41,583 nt of DNA from Bacteroidota bacterium (GTDB lineage Bacteria; Bacteroidota; Bacteroidia; Bacteroidales; F082), in assembly GCA_003232915.1 (NCBI GenBank), contig QIKE01000125.1:1-41583 (forward strand), given 5' to 3'. Position 1 is the stretch's first letter, and each line of letters opens with the position of its first letter. Both the position numbers and the translations under genes were made by a program. Below, piece after piece: positions 28,575-37,074 of this stretch. The notes under the pieces were generated by a model. That model was not told the DNA's origin, did not search any database, and saw only the letters and a list, made by a program, of their open reading frames with translations.

Positions 28575-29137
28575 ACATCTCTTATAAGATAATTATCTTT
28601 GATTAATTGTTTCAATTTTTGCCGTGCTTTAGATAAGTTCGATTTTGATGTTCCTTCACTAATTTTTAACATTGCAGCTATCTCCCGGTGATTAAAACCC
28701 TCCACAACATACAAATTTATTGCAACCCGATATGCTGGCGACAGTTGTTTAATTAATCGCATAATTTCCTTAACTGTCATCTTCGACAAAACATCCTCAT
28801 CTGATTTCAAGTCGTTATAATCAGGCTCGTCAGTAATTATTGCACTATTGTATTGTCCATATTTTCTGTAATAATCAATGGCACTATTAATATATATACG
28901 TCGTGTCCAAGTTTTAAACGATCTCTTAACATCATAAGTATCAATATTTTTAAAGATTCTTAAAAAACCATTGTGTACCATTTCTTCAGTTTCCTCCTTT
29001 GATGAGGCATATTTATTACAAATTCCGTAGCCGAAACCGTAAAACAACTTATATAGTTGCTTTTGGCTTCTATTTTTATGCTGGACACACCCTTGAACAA
29101 TATGTTCTAATTTTTTTGATTCGGATGTTGCTTCCAT
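28571..29137 (-). CDS. ECF-type RNA polymerase sigma factor
   Basis: 188 residues. Region 2 (about 26-95) has SQKQLYKLFYGFGYGICNKY, ETEEMVHNGFLRIFKNID and KTWTRRIYINSAIDYYRK, the core-binding and -10-binding helices. Region 4 (about 130-182) has LSPAYRVAINLYVVEGFNH and REIAAMLKISEGTSKSNLSK, the -35-binding helix-turn-helix. There is no region 3, as expected for ECF factors. It is translationally coupled to the membrane-anchored partner at 27186-28574. It has a good promoter at 29171-29201, and it is divergent from the haem-lipoprotein operon that starts near 29370, so it may regulate that operon. Confidence 0.93.
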   Translation of the reverse strand: MEATSESKKLEHIVQGCVQHKNRSQKQLYKLFYGFGYGICNKYASSKEETEEMVHNGFLRIFKNIDTYDVKRSFKTWTRRIYINSAIDYYRKYGQYNSAIITDEPDYNDLKSDEDVLSKMTVKEIMRLIKQLSPAYRVAINLYVVEGFNHREIAAMLKISEGTSKSNLSKARQKLKQLIKDNYLIRDV

Positions 29138-29170
29138 ATAATAGTACGGTTAAAAATGTAAAAGAGTTGG

Positions 29171-29201
29171 CAAAAGTAAATATTTTTAACAATAGAGGCA
29201 A
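29171..29201 (-). promoter_or_regulatory. Promoter of the ECF sigma factor gene
   Basis: On the minus strand, TTG (29201-29199) and TACTTTTG (29178-29171) match the Bacteroidota -33 and -7 elements with a 20-base spacer. The ATG of the sigma gene is 34 bases downstream of the -7 box. Confidence 0.55.
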
Positions 29202-29369
29202 CGCTTTGAAACAGGCTTGCGTAAATGATAGAAAGTTCACGGTTTTTAATCATTAAAATTATTCATCTTTTTTAAATATTAAATAAAAATAATAAACTTA
29301 CGAATTGATGTTAACGAAAGAATTAAATATAATTATCAAATGGTTTTGCGACAACGAACACACAAAATT

Positions 29370-30692
29370 ATGATGAATTTAAAAAAGGTATTTTATATGA
29401 TACTGTTAAGCTTTATGGCGACAGTTTTTTTGAGCAATTGTAAACACCAACCCGGAGTATTTTATAACGATACACCTGCGGTGAGTATTCAATGCAGTCC
29501 CGATACGGTTTATTTCCAAAACGACATTTTACCACTTTTGGTTTCGAGCTGTTCCACCACTGGATGCCACGATAAACAAACAGGGAAAAATGATGTTGTA
29601 CTTGTCGATTATAATTCGGTGATGAAAACCGGTGGCATTAATCCGGATAATCCTGGTAGTAGTAAAATTTACGAGGTAATTGTTACGAATGACGAAAGGA
29701 TGCCTCCTCCACCATCCGCCGCATGGCCTAAAGCACAAGCCGATATGCTCTATACGTGGATAGCACAAGGGGCAATAAATAACCAATGTAGCGGCGATAG
29801 TGCAGGATGCGATACTACTAATGTAACTTTTAAAGGCGACGTACGGCCAATTTTTCAAAAATTTTGTTACGGTTGCCACAACAGTGCAAATCCTAGCGGT
29901 AATATCGACCTTACAAATTGGGATCAGTTGGCTTTGATTATTGATAACGGTGCATTGGTGGGTTCAATAAAAAGCGAGCCTGGTTATAGTCCGATGCCTA
30001 AAGGTTCTACAATGACTAATTGCGAAATACTTACGGTTGAAGCGTGGGCAAACGATACGGTAATTAATTCGGGCGGCGGCGGCGGCGGAGGTAATAATGG
30101 TATTGCGTGCGACCCCGACACCACTTATTTCCAAAATCAGGTGCTTCCTTTGTTAGTTTCTAATTGTGCTACAACGGGTTGCCATAATACTATCTCACAT
30201 AAAGAAGGCGTTATACTTGTTGATTACTCATCGGTTATGCAAACCGGAAAAGTTATTCCCGGCAATCCTAACGGAAGTAAGTTGTACAAGGTATTGTTTG
30301 GTGGCGACCGCGAAGACGACATTATGCCACCTCCACCCAGTCCTCCGTTTACAACCGTCCAAAAAGGTATAATACGGAATTGGATATTGCAGGGCGCAAA
30401 AAATAATTATTGTAATAGCGATTGCGATACTACCAATGTAACATTTTCGGGAAGTGTGTGGCCTATTATACAAACCTATTGTCTTGGTTGCCATAATGGC
30501 GGAAGTTCGGGGGGAGGAATCAGTTTGCGCAATTATTCGGAAGTAGCGGCTTCTGCTAACAGTGGTAAATTGCTTGGCAGCATCCGTTACGATGCAGGAT
30601 ATTCGCCGATGCCCAAATACGGACAGAAATTATCAGATTGTAAAATTAGTGAAATCAGAATTTGGATAGAAGATGGAACACCAAACAATTAA
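29370..30692 (+). CDS. Multihaem c-type cytochrome-like lipoprotein with two tandem repeats
   Basis: 440 residues from ATG 29370 (a second ATG follows at once; an upstream one at 29340 would add ten charged residues before the signal). The lipobox is LSNC with Cys24. Two tandem repeats are each made of an A module with C-x4-CH (CSTTGCH at 61-67, CATTGCH at 266-272) and a B module with CxxCH (CYGCH at 166-170, CLGCH at 371-375). A glycine-rich linker near 235-245 joins them. Each module has a conserved Met-Pro (ERMPPPP, DIMPPPP, YSPMPK) that could supply the distal iron ligand. Four haems are possible. Surface or periplasmic electron transfer is inferred. First gene of a five-gene operon. Confidence 0.82.
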   Translation: MMNLKKVFYMILLSFMATVFLSNCKHQPGVFYNDTPAVSIQCSPDTVYFQNDILPLLVSSCSTTGCHDKQTGKNDVVLVDYNSVMKTGGINPDNPGSSKIYEVIVTNDERMPPPPSAAWPKAQADMLYTWIAQGAINNQCSGDSAGCDTTNVTFKGDVRPIFQKFCYGCHNSANPSGNIDLTNWDQLALIIDNGALVGSIKSEPGYSPMPKGSTMTNCEILTVEAWANDTVINSGGGGGGGNNGIACDPDTTYFQNQVLPLLVSNCATTGCHNTISHKEGVILVDYSSVMQTGKVIPGNPNGSKLYKVLFGGDREDDIMPPPPSPPFTTVQKGIIRNWILQGAKNNYCNSDCDTTNVTFSGSVWPIIQTYCLGCHNGGSSGGGISLRNYSEVAASANSGKLLGSIRYDAGYSPMPKYGQKLSDCKISEIRIWIEDGTPNN

Positions 30693-31056
30693 AATATTGA
30701 TGATAAGCTTGGCAATGGCTGTCTTGCTTTTGCTACAGGCTTGTTATAACGATAATTATCAGGATCTTTACCCCCAACCGTTGAATTGCGATACCACAAA
30801 CGTTACTTTCGGGAAAAACGTTTTGCCTATTATCACCAGCAATTGCACGCGATGCCATAGCGGCGCAGTACCTTTGGGAAATATTTCACTGGAAAACTAC
30901 AACGATGTTGTTGCTTCTGTAAACGGTGGCCGTTTTATGGGTAGCATCAAACACGAGCAAGGTTATTCGGCTATGCCCAAAGGAGGAGGAAAACTTAGCG
31001 ATTGCGATATTAAACATATTGAAATATGGGTAGCTTCGGGAATGCCCAACAATTAA
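30673..31056 (+). CDS. Single-haem lipoprotein, copy of the B module
   Basis: 127 residues. The signal ends in the lipobox LLQAC with Cys24. The body is one B module: CDTTNVTFGKNVLPIITSN, then CTRCH as the haem motif, GNISLENYNDVV, GYSAMPKGGGKLSDC and a C-terminus ending SGMPNN. This closely parallels residues 360-440 of the upstream protein, including the terminal PNN. It therefore arose by duplication of that module or the reverse. The ATG at 30673 overlaps the end of the upstream gene by 20 bases; Met10 at 30700 would avoid the overlap but removes the positive residues of the signal. It likely binds one haem. Confidence 0.8.
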   Translation: MEHQTIKILMISLAMAVLLLLQACYNDNYQDLYPQPLNCDTTNVTFGKNVLPIITSNCTRCHSGAVPLGNISLENYNDVVASVNGGRFMGSIKHEQGYSAMPKGGGKLSDCDIKHIEIWVASGMPNN

Positions 31057-31064
31057 AAAAAACG

Positions 31065-31490
31065 ATGATGAAAATATTGAAAAAAATTCTCGGAATATTT
31101 ATGATAATTAGCGTACTTGGAATAGCTTACGTATGGTTCTTCGTGTATAACAAACCGCACAGAAATTTCGACAAAGCCAAACCCGATGTGATACTCAGCG
31201 CGCAAAGTTTCTACAACAATTATGCAAAAAAAATAAAAAGCTGCAACGGAAAAGTAGTTCAAATTAATGGTATACCCAAAAAAATAGAAACTAACGATTC
31301 ACTCGCTGTTGTAGTTTTTGTTTTCGATCAAGGGATGTTTGGCGACGAAGGTGTCCGTTGTACTATGTTACCAAAATATCGTAATTCCGCTGAAAACCTT
31401 GATCTCAGTAAAACGGTTACTATCAAAGGATTTTGCGCGGGTTACAACGGTACCGATGTTATTCTCGAACAATGTTCAATTATTAAATAA
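31065..31490 (+). CDS. Membrane-anchored OB-fold protein (tRNA_anti-like family)
   Basis: 141 residues from ATG 31065, nine bases after the preceding stop (a second ATG at 31068 is equivalent). An N-terminal helix (about 6-27, ILGIFMIISVLGIAYVWFF) anchors it facing the periplasm. The rest is a small beta barrel: VILSAQSFYNNYAKKIKSC, NGKVVQINGIPKKIE, VVFVFDQ, VRCTMLPKYR, KTVTIKGFCAGYNG, VILEQCSI. This matches the OB-fold proteins called tRNA_anti-like in Bacteroidota, which are not tRNA synthetase parts. Two cysteines are conserved-looking. The function in this redox operon is unknown. Confidence 0.72.
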   Translation: MMKILKKILGIFMIISVLGIAYVWFFVYNKPHRNFDKAKPDVILSAQSFYNNYAKKIKSCNGKVVQINGIPKKIETNDSLAVVVFVFDQGMFGDEGVRCTMLPKYRNSAENLDLSKTVTIKGFCAGYNGTDVILEQCSIIK

Positions 31491-31497
31491 AATTATT

Positions 31498-32052
31498 ATG
31501 AAACGTTTATCAGTTCTTATGAGCTTAATAATATTGTTAGCATTTAATGCTTTTGGCCAGCGTTATCTTACCAAAACAGGTCATATTTATTTCTATTCGA
31601 AAACACCGTTCGAAACTATTGAAGCGCACAACCGGCAAGTTAACTGCGCTTTGGACGTTAAATCGGGAATGTTCGTTTTTAAAGTGTTGATGCGATCTTT
31701 TATATTTGAAAAAGCACTGATGCAGGAACATTTCAACGAAGATTATGTAGAAAGTGATAAGTTTCCTAACGCAACTTTCATAGGAAAAATTGATAATGTT
31801 AAGGAAATTGCTTTCAACAAAGCGGGCACTTATAATGCCAAAGTAAGTGGTACTTTAACTATTCATGGCGTCAGCCGTACGGTGCACGAAAACGGAACCT
31901 TTATCGTATCGGATAAGGGTATTGCGGCACAATCGAAATTTCTAATAAAGTTATCGGAATACAATATCGACATTCCGGAGATAGTGGCGAGAGAAATTGC
32001 CAACGAATTCAATATTTTTGTCGATGTTGATTTAAAATCGTTAAAAAAATAA
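31498..32052 (+). CDS. YceI family periplasmic protein
   Basis: 184 residues from ATG 31498, seven bases after the OB-fold gene stop. A signal peptide (MKRLSVLMSLIILLAFNAF, cleaved near GQ) is followed by the YceI pattern: TKTGHIYFYSKTPFETIEA, later NEDYVESDKFPNATFIGKI (the family's central signature), GTLTIHGVSRTV and KFLIKLSEYNIDIP. YceI proteins have a lipocalin-like barrel that binds isoprenoid quinones or similar lipids. Beside haem lipoproteins it could supply or carry a quinone-type cofactor; this is inference. The length is typical of the family. Confidence 0.92.
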   Translation: MKRLSVLMSLIILLAFNAFGQRYLTKTGHIYFYSKTPFETIEAHNRQVNCALDVKSGMFVFKVLMRSFIFEKALMQEHFNEDYVESDKFPNATFIGKIDNVKEIAFNKAGTYNAKVSGTLTIHGVSRTVHENGTFIVSDKGIAAQSKFLIKLSEYNIDIPEIVAREIANEFNIFVDVDLKSLKK

Positions 32053-32067
32053 GCCAAAACACAGAAT

Positions 32068-32967
32068 ATGAAGAATTTCAGCTTTGCAGTTGTTTTGTTT
32101 TTTTTACTTCTTTCGGGAAGTAAAGTTTTTTCGCAAAACGATTTAATGAATTTGTTCAATGAAAAAAAACCGGTAACAGAATACACTATTGCCACTTTTA
32201 AAACCACCCGCATTGTGTTGGGGCAATCGGTTGAAAATCCGGCTCCGGGGAATTTGATTTTTGTCATTCAGCATCATTTCGGGTATCTCAATCAAGGGGC
32301 TTACGAATTCTTTGGTCTTGACCAAGCAAGCATTCGTCTTGGTTTTGAATATGGCATTACTCCATGGTTGTCAATCGGTGTAGGACGGGCTTCTTTCGAG
32401 AAAACTTACGATGGTTCCGTCAAAGTGAAAATCTTCCGTCAAAGTAAAGGTAAAACAAATATGCCGATTACATTTAGCTATTTTGGGAATGTGGGTATTA
32501 ATACTTTGAAAATTTCAGATAAAACGTTGAACTATTATTTTACAAACCGGCTAACTTTTGTAAACCAATTACTTATTGCCCGTAAATTTAACCGGACGGT
32601 GTCTTTGCAGCTCACCCCTACTCTAGTGCACCGAAATCTTGTGAAAAAACGAATTGATGAAAACAATGTGTGGTCGCTGGGAGCAGGAGGACGATTTAAA
32701 CTGACCAACCATACAAGCCTTAACCTTGAATATTATTATCTGCTACCGGGCCAAACTGCCAACGACTATCGTAACTCATTTTCCGTTAGTTTTGATATCG
32801 AAACAGGTGGACATGTTTTCCAACTGTATGTTTCCAATTCGCAAGGTATCCTCGGACAACACTTTATAACGGGTACTATCGGAAACTGGCTCAAAGGCGA
32901 TATTCTTTTTGGTTTTAACCTCACCCGGACTTTTGTTGTTAAAAAGCCTAAAGGGTTTAATAAATAG
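32068..32967 (+). CDS. DUF5777-like outer-membrane beta-barrel protein
   Basis: 299 residues with a signal peptide (MKNFSFAVVLFFLLLSG, cleaved near SQ). The mature part starts TEYTIATFKTTRIVLGQSVE and NLIFVIQHHFGYLNQGAYEFFGLDQ, which I recognise as the DUF5777 pattern. Beta strands follow to the end (FGYEYGITPW-type turns, YYLLPGQTAND, GHVFQLYVSNSQGI, HFITGTIGNW). It would form a pore or scaffold in the outer membrane. It is the last gene of the operon, 15 bases after yceI. Genomes of Bacteroidota often place such barrels next to YceI and cytochrome c-domain proteins, from memory rather than a search. Confidence 0.8.
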   Translation: MKNFSFAVVLFFLLLSGSKVFSQNDLMNLFNEKKPVTEYTIATFKTTRIVLGQSVENPAPGNLIFVIQHHFGYLNQGAYEFFGLDQASIRLGFEYGITPWLSIGVGRASFEKTYDGSVKVKIFRQSKGKTNMPITFSYFGNVGINTLKISDKTLNYYFTNRLTFVNQLLIARKFNRTVSLQLTPTLVHRNLVKKRIDENNVWSLGAGGRFKLTNHTSLNLEYYYLLPGQTANDYRNSFSVSFDIETGGHVFQLYVSNSQGILGQHFITGTIGNWLKGDILFGFNLTRTFVVKKPKGFNK

Positions 32968-33865
32968 TATCAATGCGAAGATGAAGAGTGTAGCTGTTAT
33001 TATAATTCCGTTCGATTTTTTTTATCGGAATGAATCCGTTTAATAATTTCAATTAGTCTAATACGTTATTATTAAGTTTCACCGGCTTGTCGTGTAAAAG
33101 ACTTTTACTTAGTTAACCCAACTTGGAAATTTGAGACAGAACCACGAAACAGCTTGATAAAAATTATATTGTAAATGGCAGAATATCATTCGAGTATCAA
33201 GTTGATTAAAATTGTTAACCATTCTAGATAGTAGTAACAAGCACATATTCATATATATAGTATATTTTTACTAAATGCGTCGAGCCCCATATATTTCTTT
33301 TACTCGTTTTATATGTGATGTTTTTGTGCCTTAAACATCTAAAATACTTAAATGTATTTATAATGTCGATAAAGAAAAAAATGAAATTCCGACAAGAACT
33401 ATACATATTAAAGGTTGGTGTATACGTATAAAGTTTAGGGGAAATTTCGTCAGCAGAATGTTTTGAATCTTGGAAAATTAAAAAATATATTACGAATTAA
33501 TTACACCTGAGACAACTGATCAACAAAAAATATATGATGCACTCTATTTTAAAAATAGGTCTTTTATTATAAAAGCAGAAGTAGTGTCCTTATTACAGAA
33601 ATAAAATCAAGGTATCCTGTCAGTGATGGTCTAACGATTTACTATTTTAAAGTTTGATCAAACCTTCCTATTACGGTTATTATCTTTTCGTTAAGTTTTT
33701 TTTTTAAAACAGCCTTAACGGATTTTTGTTGTCGTTATCATTCCCCCCCTCTGTTAAACTATGTTAAATCTGATTATCACCTATTTACGGTATTTTAAAA
33801 AGCTATAAACTTGCGCCGTATTTCAATTATCGGAGTTCTTATTAGTATTAATTAAAATATAAGTT
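32968..33865. other. 900-base gap with one decayed coding trace
   Basis: No intact gene. On the plus strand, about 33380-33603 reads coherently as EIPTRTIHIKGWCIRIKFRG, two stops, then YYELITPETTDQQKIYDALY and SFIIKAEVVSLLQK. This looks like a lost small gene, family unrecognised. A weak hairpin (ATTCCG with CGGAAT near 33005-33033) just after the DUF5777-like gene could be a terminator. I found no convincing promoter for gldA. Confidence 0.4.
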
Positions 33866-34795
33866 ATGGATATAGTTGTTGAAAAACTTACAAAAAGGTA
33901 CGGCTCACAAAAAGCTGTTGACAACATTTCGTTTCGTGTCAAAACGGGAGAAGTATTAGGTTTTCTCGGACCTAACGGAGCAGGAAAAACGACGACAATG
34001 AAAGCCATCACGACTTTCCTCGCACCCGATGAAGGGAAAATTACCGTCGGGAATTATTCTGTCGATGAAGATGCCGATGAAGTAAAAAAGCACATTGGTT
34101 ATCTTCCCGAAGACAACCCGCTTTATGAAGAAATGCCTATTATCGACTATTTGAAATTTGTTGCGCAAATTGAGGGTATCGAAAAAGGTAAGGTAGAAGA
34201 AAAGGTTCGTGAAATTATTGAGACCTGTGGTATCGAAGCCGAAAAATACAAAAAGATTATTGAGTTATCGAAAGGCTACAAACAGCGGGTTGGGTTGGCG
34301 CAGGCTTTAATTCATAATCCGGAAGTGCTTATACTTGACGAACCCACCACGGGTCTTGACCCTAATCAAATTATCGAAATTAGAGAATTGATAAAAAAAA
34401 TAGGAAAAGAAAAAACCGTTATTCTCAGCTCGCATATTCTTGCCGAAGTTGAAGCCACTTGCGATAGGATAATGATTATTAACAATGGAAAAATTGTTGC
34501 CGACGGTACGGCCTCCGAGTTGCGCAAAAAAGCACAGGGTAAAGAAATTTTGAAAGTAACCATTGAAGACGGAAATATCAACACCATTTATACTTCACTG
34601 CAGAATCTTGAAGAAACTGAACTTGTGGACATTCTTGATAAATCGGGCAACATTTTCGAGGTACAAAGCAAAGTGGAAAAAAGTTCGCGCCGGGCTATTT
34701 TCAAACTTTGCGTTGACAATCAATGGATGCTTACACAAATGTCGTTTATAGAAGCTAAACTCGAAGATGTGTTTAGAGAATTAACCATGAATTAA
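33866..34795 (+). CDS. gldA: GldA-type ABC transporter ATP-binding protein
   Basis: 309 residues. Walker A is GPNGAGKT (35-42). The signature is the GldA-like ELSKGYKQRVGLAQAL in place of LSGGQ, followed by Walker B VLILDEPTTGLDP and the H-loop ILSSHILAEVE. The C-terminal extension (about 220-309) is usual for ABC-2-type ATPases. It powers the permease encoded by the next gene. In Flavobacterium johnsoniae GldA, GldF and GldG were described as needed for gliding, but similar sets exist in non-gliding bacteria, so motility should not be assumed. It is the first gene of a four-gene operon, with 21 bases to the next. Confidence 0.9.
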   Translation: MDIVVEKLTKRYGSQKAVDNISFRVKTGEVLGFLGPNGAGKTTTMKAITTFLAPDEGKITVGNYSVDEDADEVKKHIGYLPEDNPLYEEMPIIDYLKFVAQIEGIEKGKVEEKVREIIETCGIEAEKYKKIIELSKGYKQRVGLAQALIHNPEVLILDEPTTGLDPNQIIEIRELIKKIGKEKTVILSSHILAEVEATCDRIMIINNGKIVADGTASELRKKAQGKEILKVTIEDGNINTIYTSLQNLEETELVDILDKSGNIFEVQSKVEKSSRRAIFKLCVDNQWMLTQMSFIEAKLEDVFRELTMN

Positions 34796-34816
34796 TTAAT
34801 TTGAAATTTATTCGTT

Positions 34817-35539
34817 ATGAAACAAATATGGATTATCACCAAACGAGAACTGCAGGCCTATTTTGATTCGCTGATGGCTTACATCCTGCTAATACTTTTT
34901 CTTGGATTCAGCGGTTTTTTTACCTGGATTTACGGCAGCGATATTTTCTTTATTAAACAGGCCAGTTTACAAGCTTTTTTTAGTATAGCATATTGGACAC
35001 TGTTTTTCTTTATTCCATCGCTTACCATGCGTTTGTTGTCGGAAGAAAACAAAACCGGAACTATAGAATTGTTGCTTACCAAACCAGTAACAAATTGGCA
35101 AGTGATAATGGGAAAATTTCTTTCCGCCCTGGCTCTTATTGTCATAGCACTGTTACTTACTTTGCCCTATTATTTTACGGTAGCATCACTTGGCAATATC
35201 GACAACGGACAGGTGTTTTCGGGATACCTTGCACTGATATTGTTCAGTAGCATGTACATCAGTATAGGACTTTACACAAGTAGCGTCACCAACAACCAAA
35301 TTGTGAGTTATTTGCTCACGCTTTCCATCGGTATTTTTTTCCAGATTATTTTTGGTATGTTAAGTCGTGGTGTTTCGGGACTGATAGGGCACATTCTCAA
35401 CTACCTTAGTGTGTATACCCACTTCGAGTCGATGACCCGCGGAGTCATTGATTCGCGCGACATCATTTATTTTCTGTCGTTTATCTTTTTGGGTCTTGTA
35501 CTTTCCGAAACTATGCTTATCAAAAAACGTTATACCTGA
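34817..35539 (+). CDS. gldF: GldF-type ABC-2 permease
   Basis: 240 residues with six predicted membrane helices. It begins MKQIWIITKRELQAYFDSLM, the cytoplasmic helix typical of this permease group. FIPSLTMRLLSEENKTGTIELLLTKPVTNW is the conserved segment after the second helix (given here only as a landmark near 66-95). The C-terminus has LSFIFLGLVLSE and a basic end. It should form the membrane channel with GldA. It sits between gldA and gldG with short spacers (21 and 26 bases), so co-transcription is likely. The transported substrate is not known for any member of the group. Confidence 0.88.
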   Translation: MKQIWIITKRELQAYFDSLMAYILLILFLGFSGFFTWIYGSDIFFIKQASLQAFFSIAYWTLFFFIPSLTMRLLSEENKTGTIELLLTKPVTNWQVIMGKFLSALALIVIALLLTLPYYFTVASLGNIDNGQVFSGYLALILFSSMYISIGLYTSSVTNNQIVSYLLTLSIGIFFQIIFGMLSRGVSGLIGHILNYLSVYTHFESMTRGVIDSRDIIYFLSFIFLGLVLSETMLIKKRYT

Positions 35540-35565
35540 TTTTTTTAATATAAAATTCGAAAATC

Positions 35566-37074
35566 ATGAAAAAGAATTCATATAACACATCGGTTTTATT
35601 ACTGGTAGGCATCCTGTTGGTGGTTGCCGTTATTTCCGAAAATTATTTTTTCCGCCTCGATCTTACGAAAGGAAAAATTTATTCGTTAAGCAATGCAACA
35701 AAAGGCATCCTGAAAAATCTTAAAGAACCGGTAACTGTAACGGCTTATTTTACTAAGAATTTGCCACCCGATTTGGCTAAAGTAAAACAGAATTTCAAAG
35801 ATATGCTAATAGAATATAACAGCCTTTCGAAAGGTAAGGTAGTGTACAAATTTGAAAATCCTAGCAAAAATCAGAAAACCGAAGCCGAAGCTATGCGAGC
35901 AGGTATTCAACCGGTGCTTTTCAATGTTCGCCAAAAAGATGAGATGAAACAACAAAAAGTGTTTATGGGCGCCAAAATTCAAAAAGGCGACAACTACGAA
36001 GTTATCCCTTTTGTTAATCCCAAAGGAAGCATCGAATACGACCTTTCCACAGCAATAAAAAAATTAAGTGTGAAAAACAAACCACTTATCGGCTTTGTGG
36101 AAGGACAGGGAGAAACTCCCATAAAATATTTTCAACAAGTAATGAAAGAATTAAAAGTTCTTTATAATGTGAAACCTCTTCGCCTAAACGATAGCATAAA
36201 AAATCTGTATGATTATAAAACATTGATAATCAATGCGCCGAAAGATTCGTTTAATTTGCAACAAATGAAAATAATGGATGATTATCTACACCAGGGCGGT
36301 AACATTTATATTGCTATGAATCGTGTGGAAGGCAATTTGCGAAGACTTACGGGAAATGCCGTGAACACCGGTTTGGAGACCTGGCTATCAAAAAAAGGAT
36401 TGCAGGTTGTGAATGGTTTTATAGTAGATGAAAGCTGTGGAAATATAGGGGTAAGTCAACGTACTGGAGGAGGCTTTAGTATGACCACTCAAATAAAATT
36501 TCCCTATTTGCCAATCATCACACATTTTGCCGACCATCCTATTACCAAAGGACTTGAAGAAGTGGTGATGAAGTTTTCTAGCCCTATGCATTACACCGGC
36601 GACAGTTCATATACATTCACACCTTTGGCTTTTAGTTCCAAACATGCAGGAGTAGAAAAAAGCCCGGTTTATTTTAACATTAACAAACACTGGGGACCGA
36701 ATGATTTTAAAGATAAAAACCTGATAGTAGCCGGCTTACTCGTAGGGAAAAACAAAGGACGTATTATCGTAATTACAAATGGCGATTTTGCTATTAACGG
36801 TTCGTCAAGAACAGCCCGACGACTTCAACCCGACAATGTTAACCTAATGGTAAATTCTATCGACTGGTTGTCAGACGATACCGGATTAATCAACCTTAGA
36901 ACTAAATCAATAACCTCGCGCCCTATAAAACAATTGAGCGACAGCACAAAATTATTCCTCAAATGGCTTAATTTTCTGCTGCCTATTTTATTGGTTATCA
37001 TTTATGGCTTAATTCGGATGCAATATCGTACTAATCAACGTATTAAAAGAATGGAGGAAGGCTATGTTAAATAA
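35566..37074 (+). CDS. gldG: GldG-type ABC transporter auxiliary protein
   Basis: 502 residues. An N-terminal membrane helix (about 10-30) is followed by the pattern NYFFRLDLTKGKIYSLSNAT, the start of the GldG/ABC_transp_aux domain. A large periplasmic part of about 420 residues has two Rossmann-like halves (KNKPLIGFVEGQGE, LYDYKTLIINAPKDSFN, NIYIAMNRVEGN). A C-terminal helix (about 468-490) is followed by a basic tail. It is the periplasmic partner of the GldA/GldF transporter. The stop overlaps the next start by 11 bases. The family length and domain order are normal. Confidence 0.9.
   Translation: MKKNSYNTSVLLLVGILLVVAVISENYFFRLDLTKGKIYSLSNATKGILKNLKEPVTVTAYFTKNLPPDLAKVKQNFKDMLIEYNSLSKGKVVYKFENPSKNQKTEAEAMRAGIQPVLFNVRQKDEMKQQKVFMGAKIQKGDNYEVIPFVNPKGSIEYDLSTAIKKLSVKNKPLIGFVEGQGETPIKYFQQVMKELKVLYNVKPLRLNDSIKNLYDYKTLIINAPKDSFNLQQMKIMDDYLHQGGNIYIAMNRVEGNLRRLTGNAVNTGLETWLSKKGLQVVNGFIVDESCGNIGVSQRTGGGFSMTTQIKFPYLPIITHFADHPITKGLEEVVMKFSSPMHYTGDSSYTFTPLAFSSKHAGVEKSPVYFNINKHWGPNDFKDKNLIVAGLLVGKNKGRIIVITNGDFAINGSSRTARRLQPDNVNLMVNSIDWLSDDTGLINLRTKSITSRPIKQLSDSTKLFLKWLNFLLPILLVIIYGLIRMQYRTNQRIKRMEEGYVK

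Noticed and set aside
31318-31497. Upstream extension of the YceI gene
   Set aside because: The frame is open but overlaps the OB-fold gene; the signal peptide at 31498 marks the true start.
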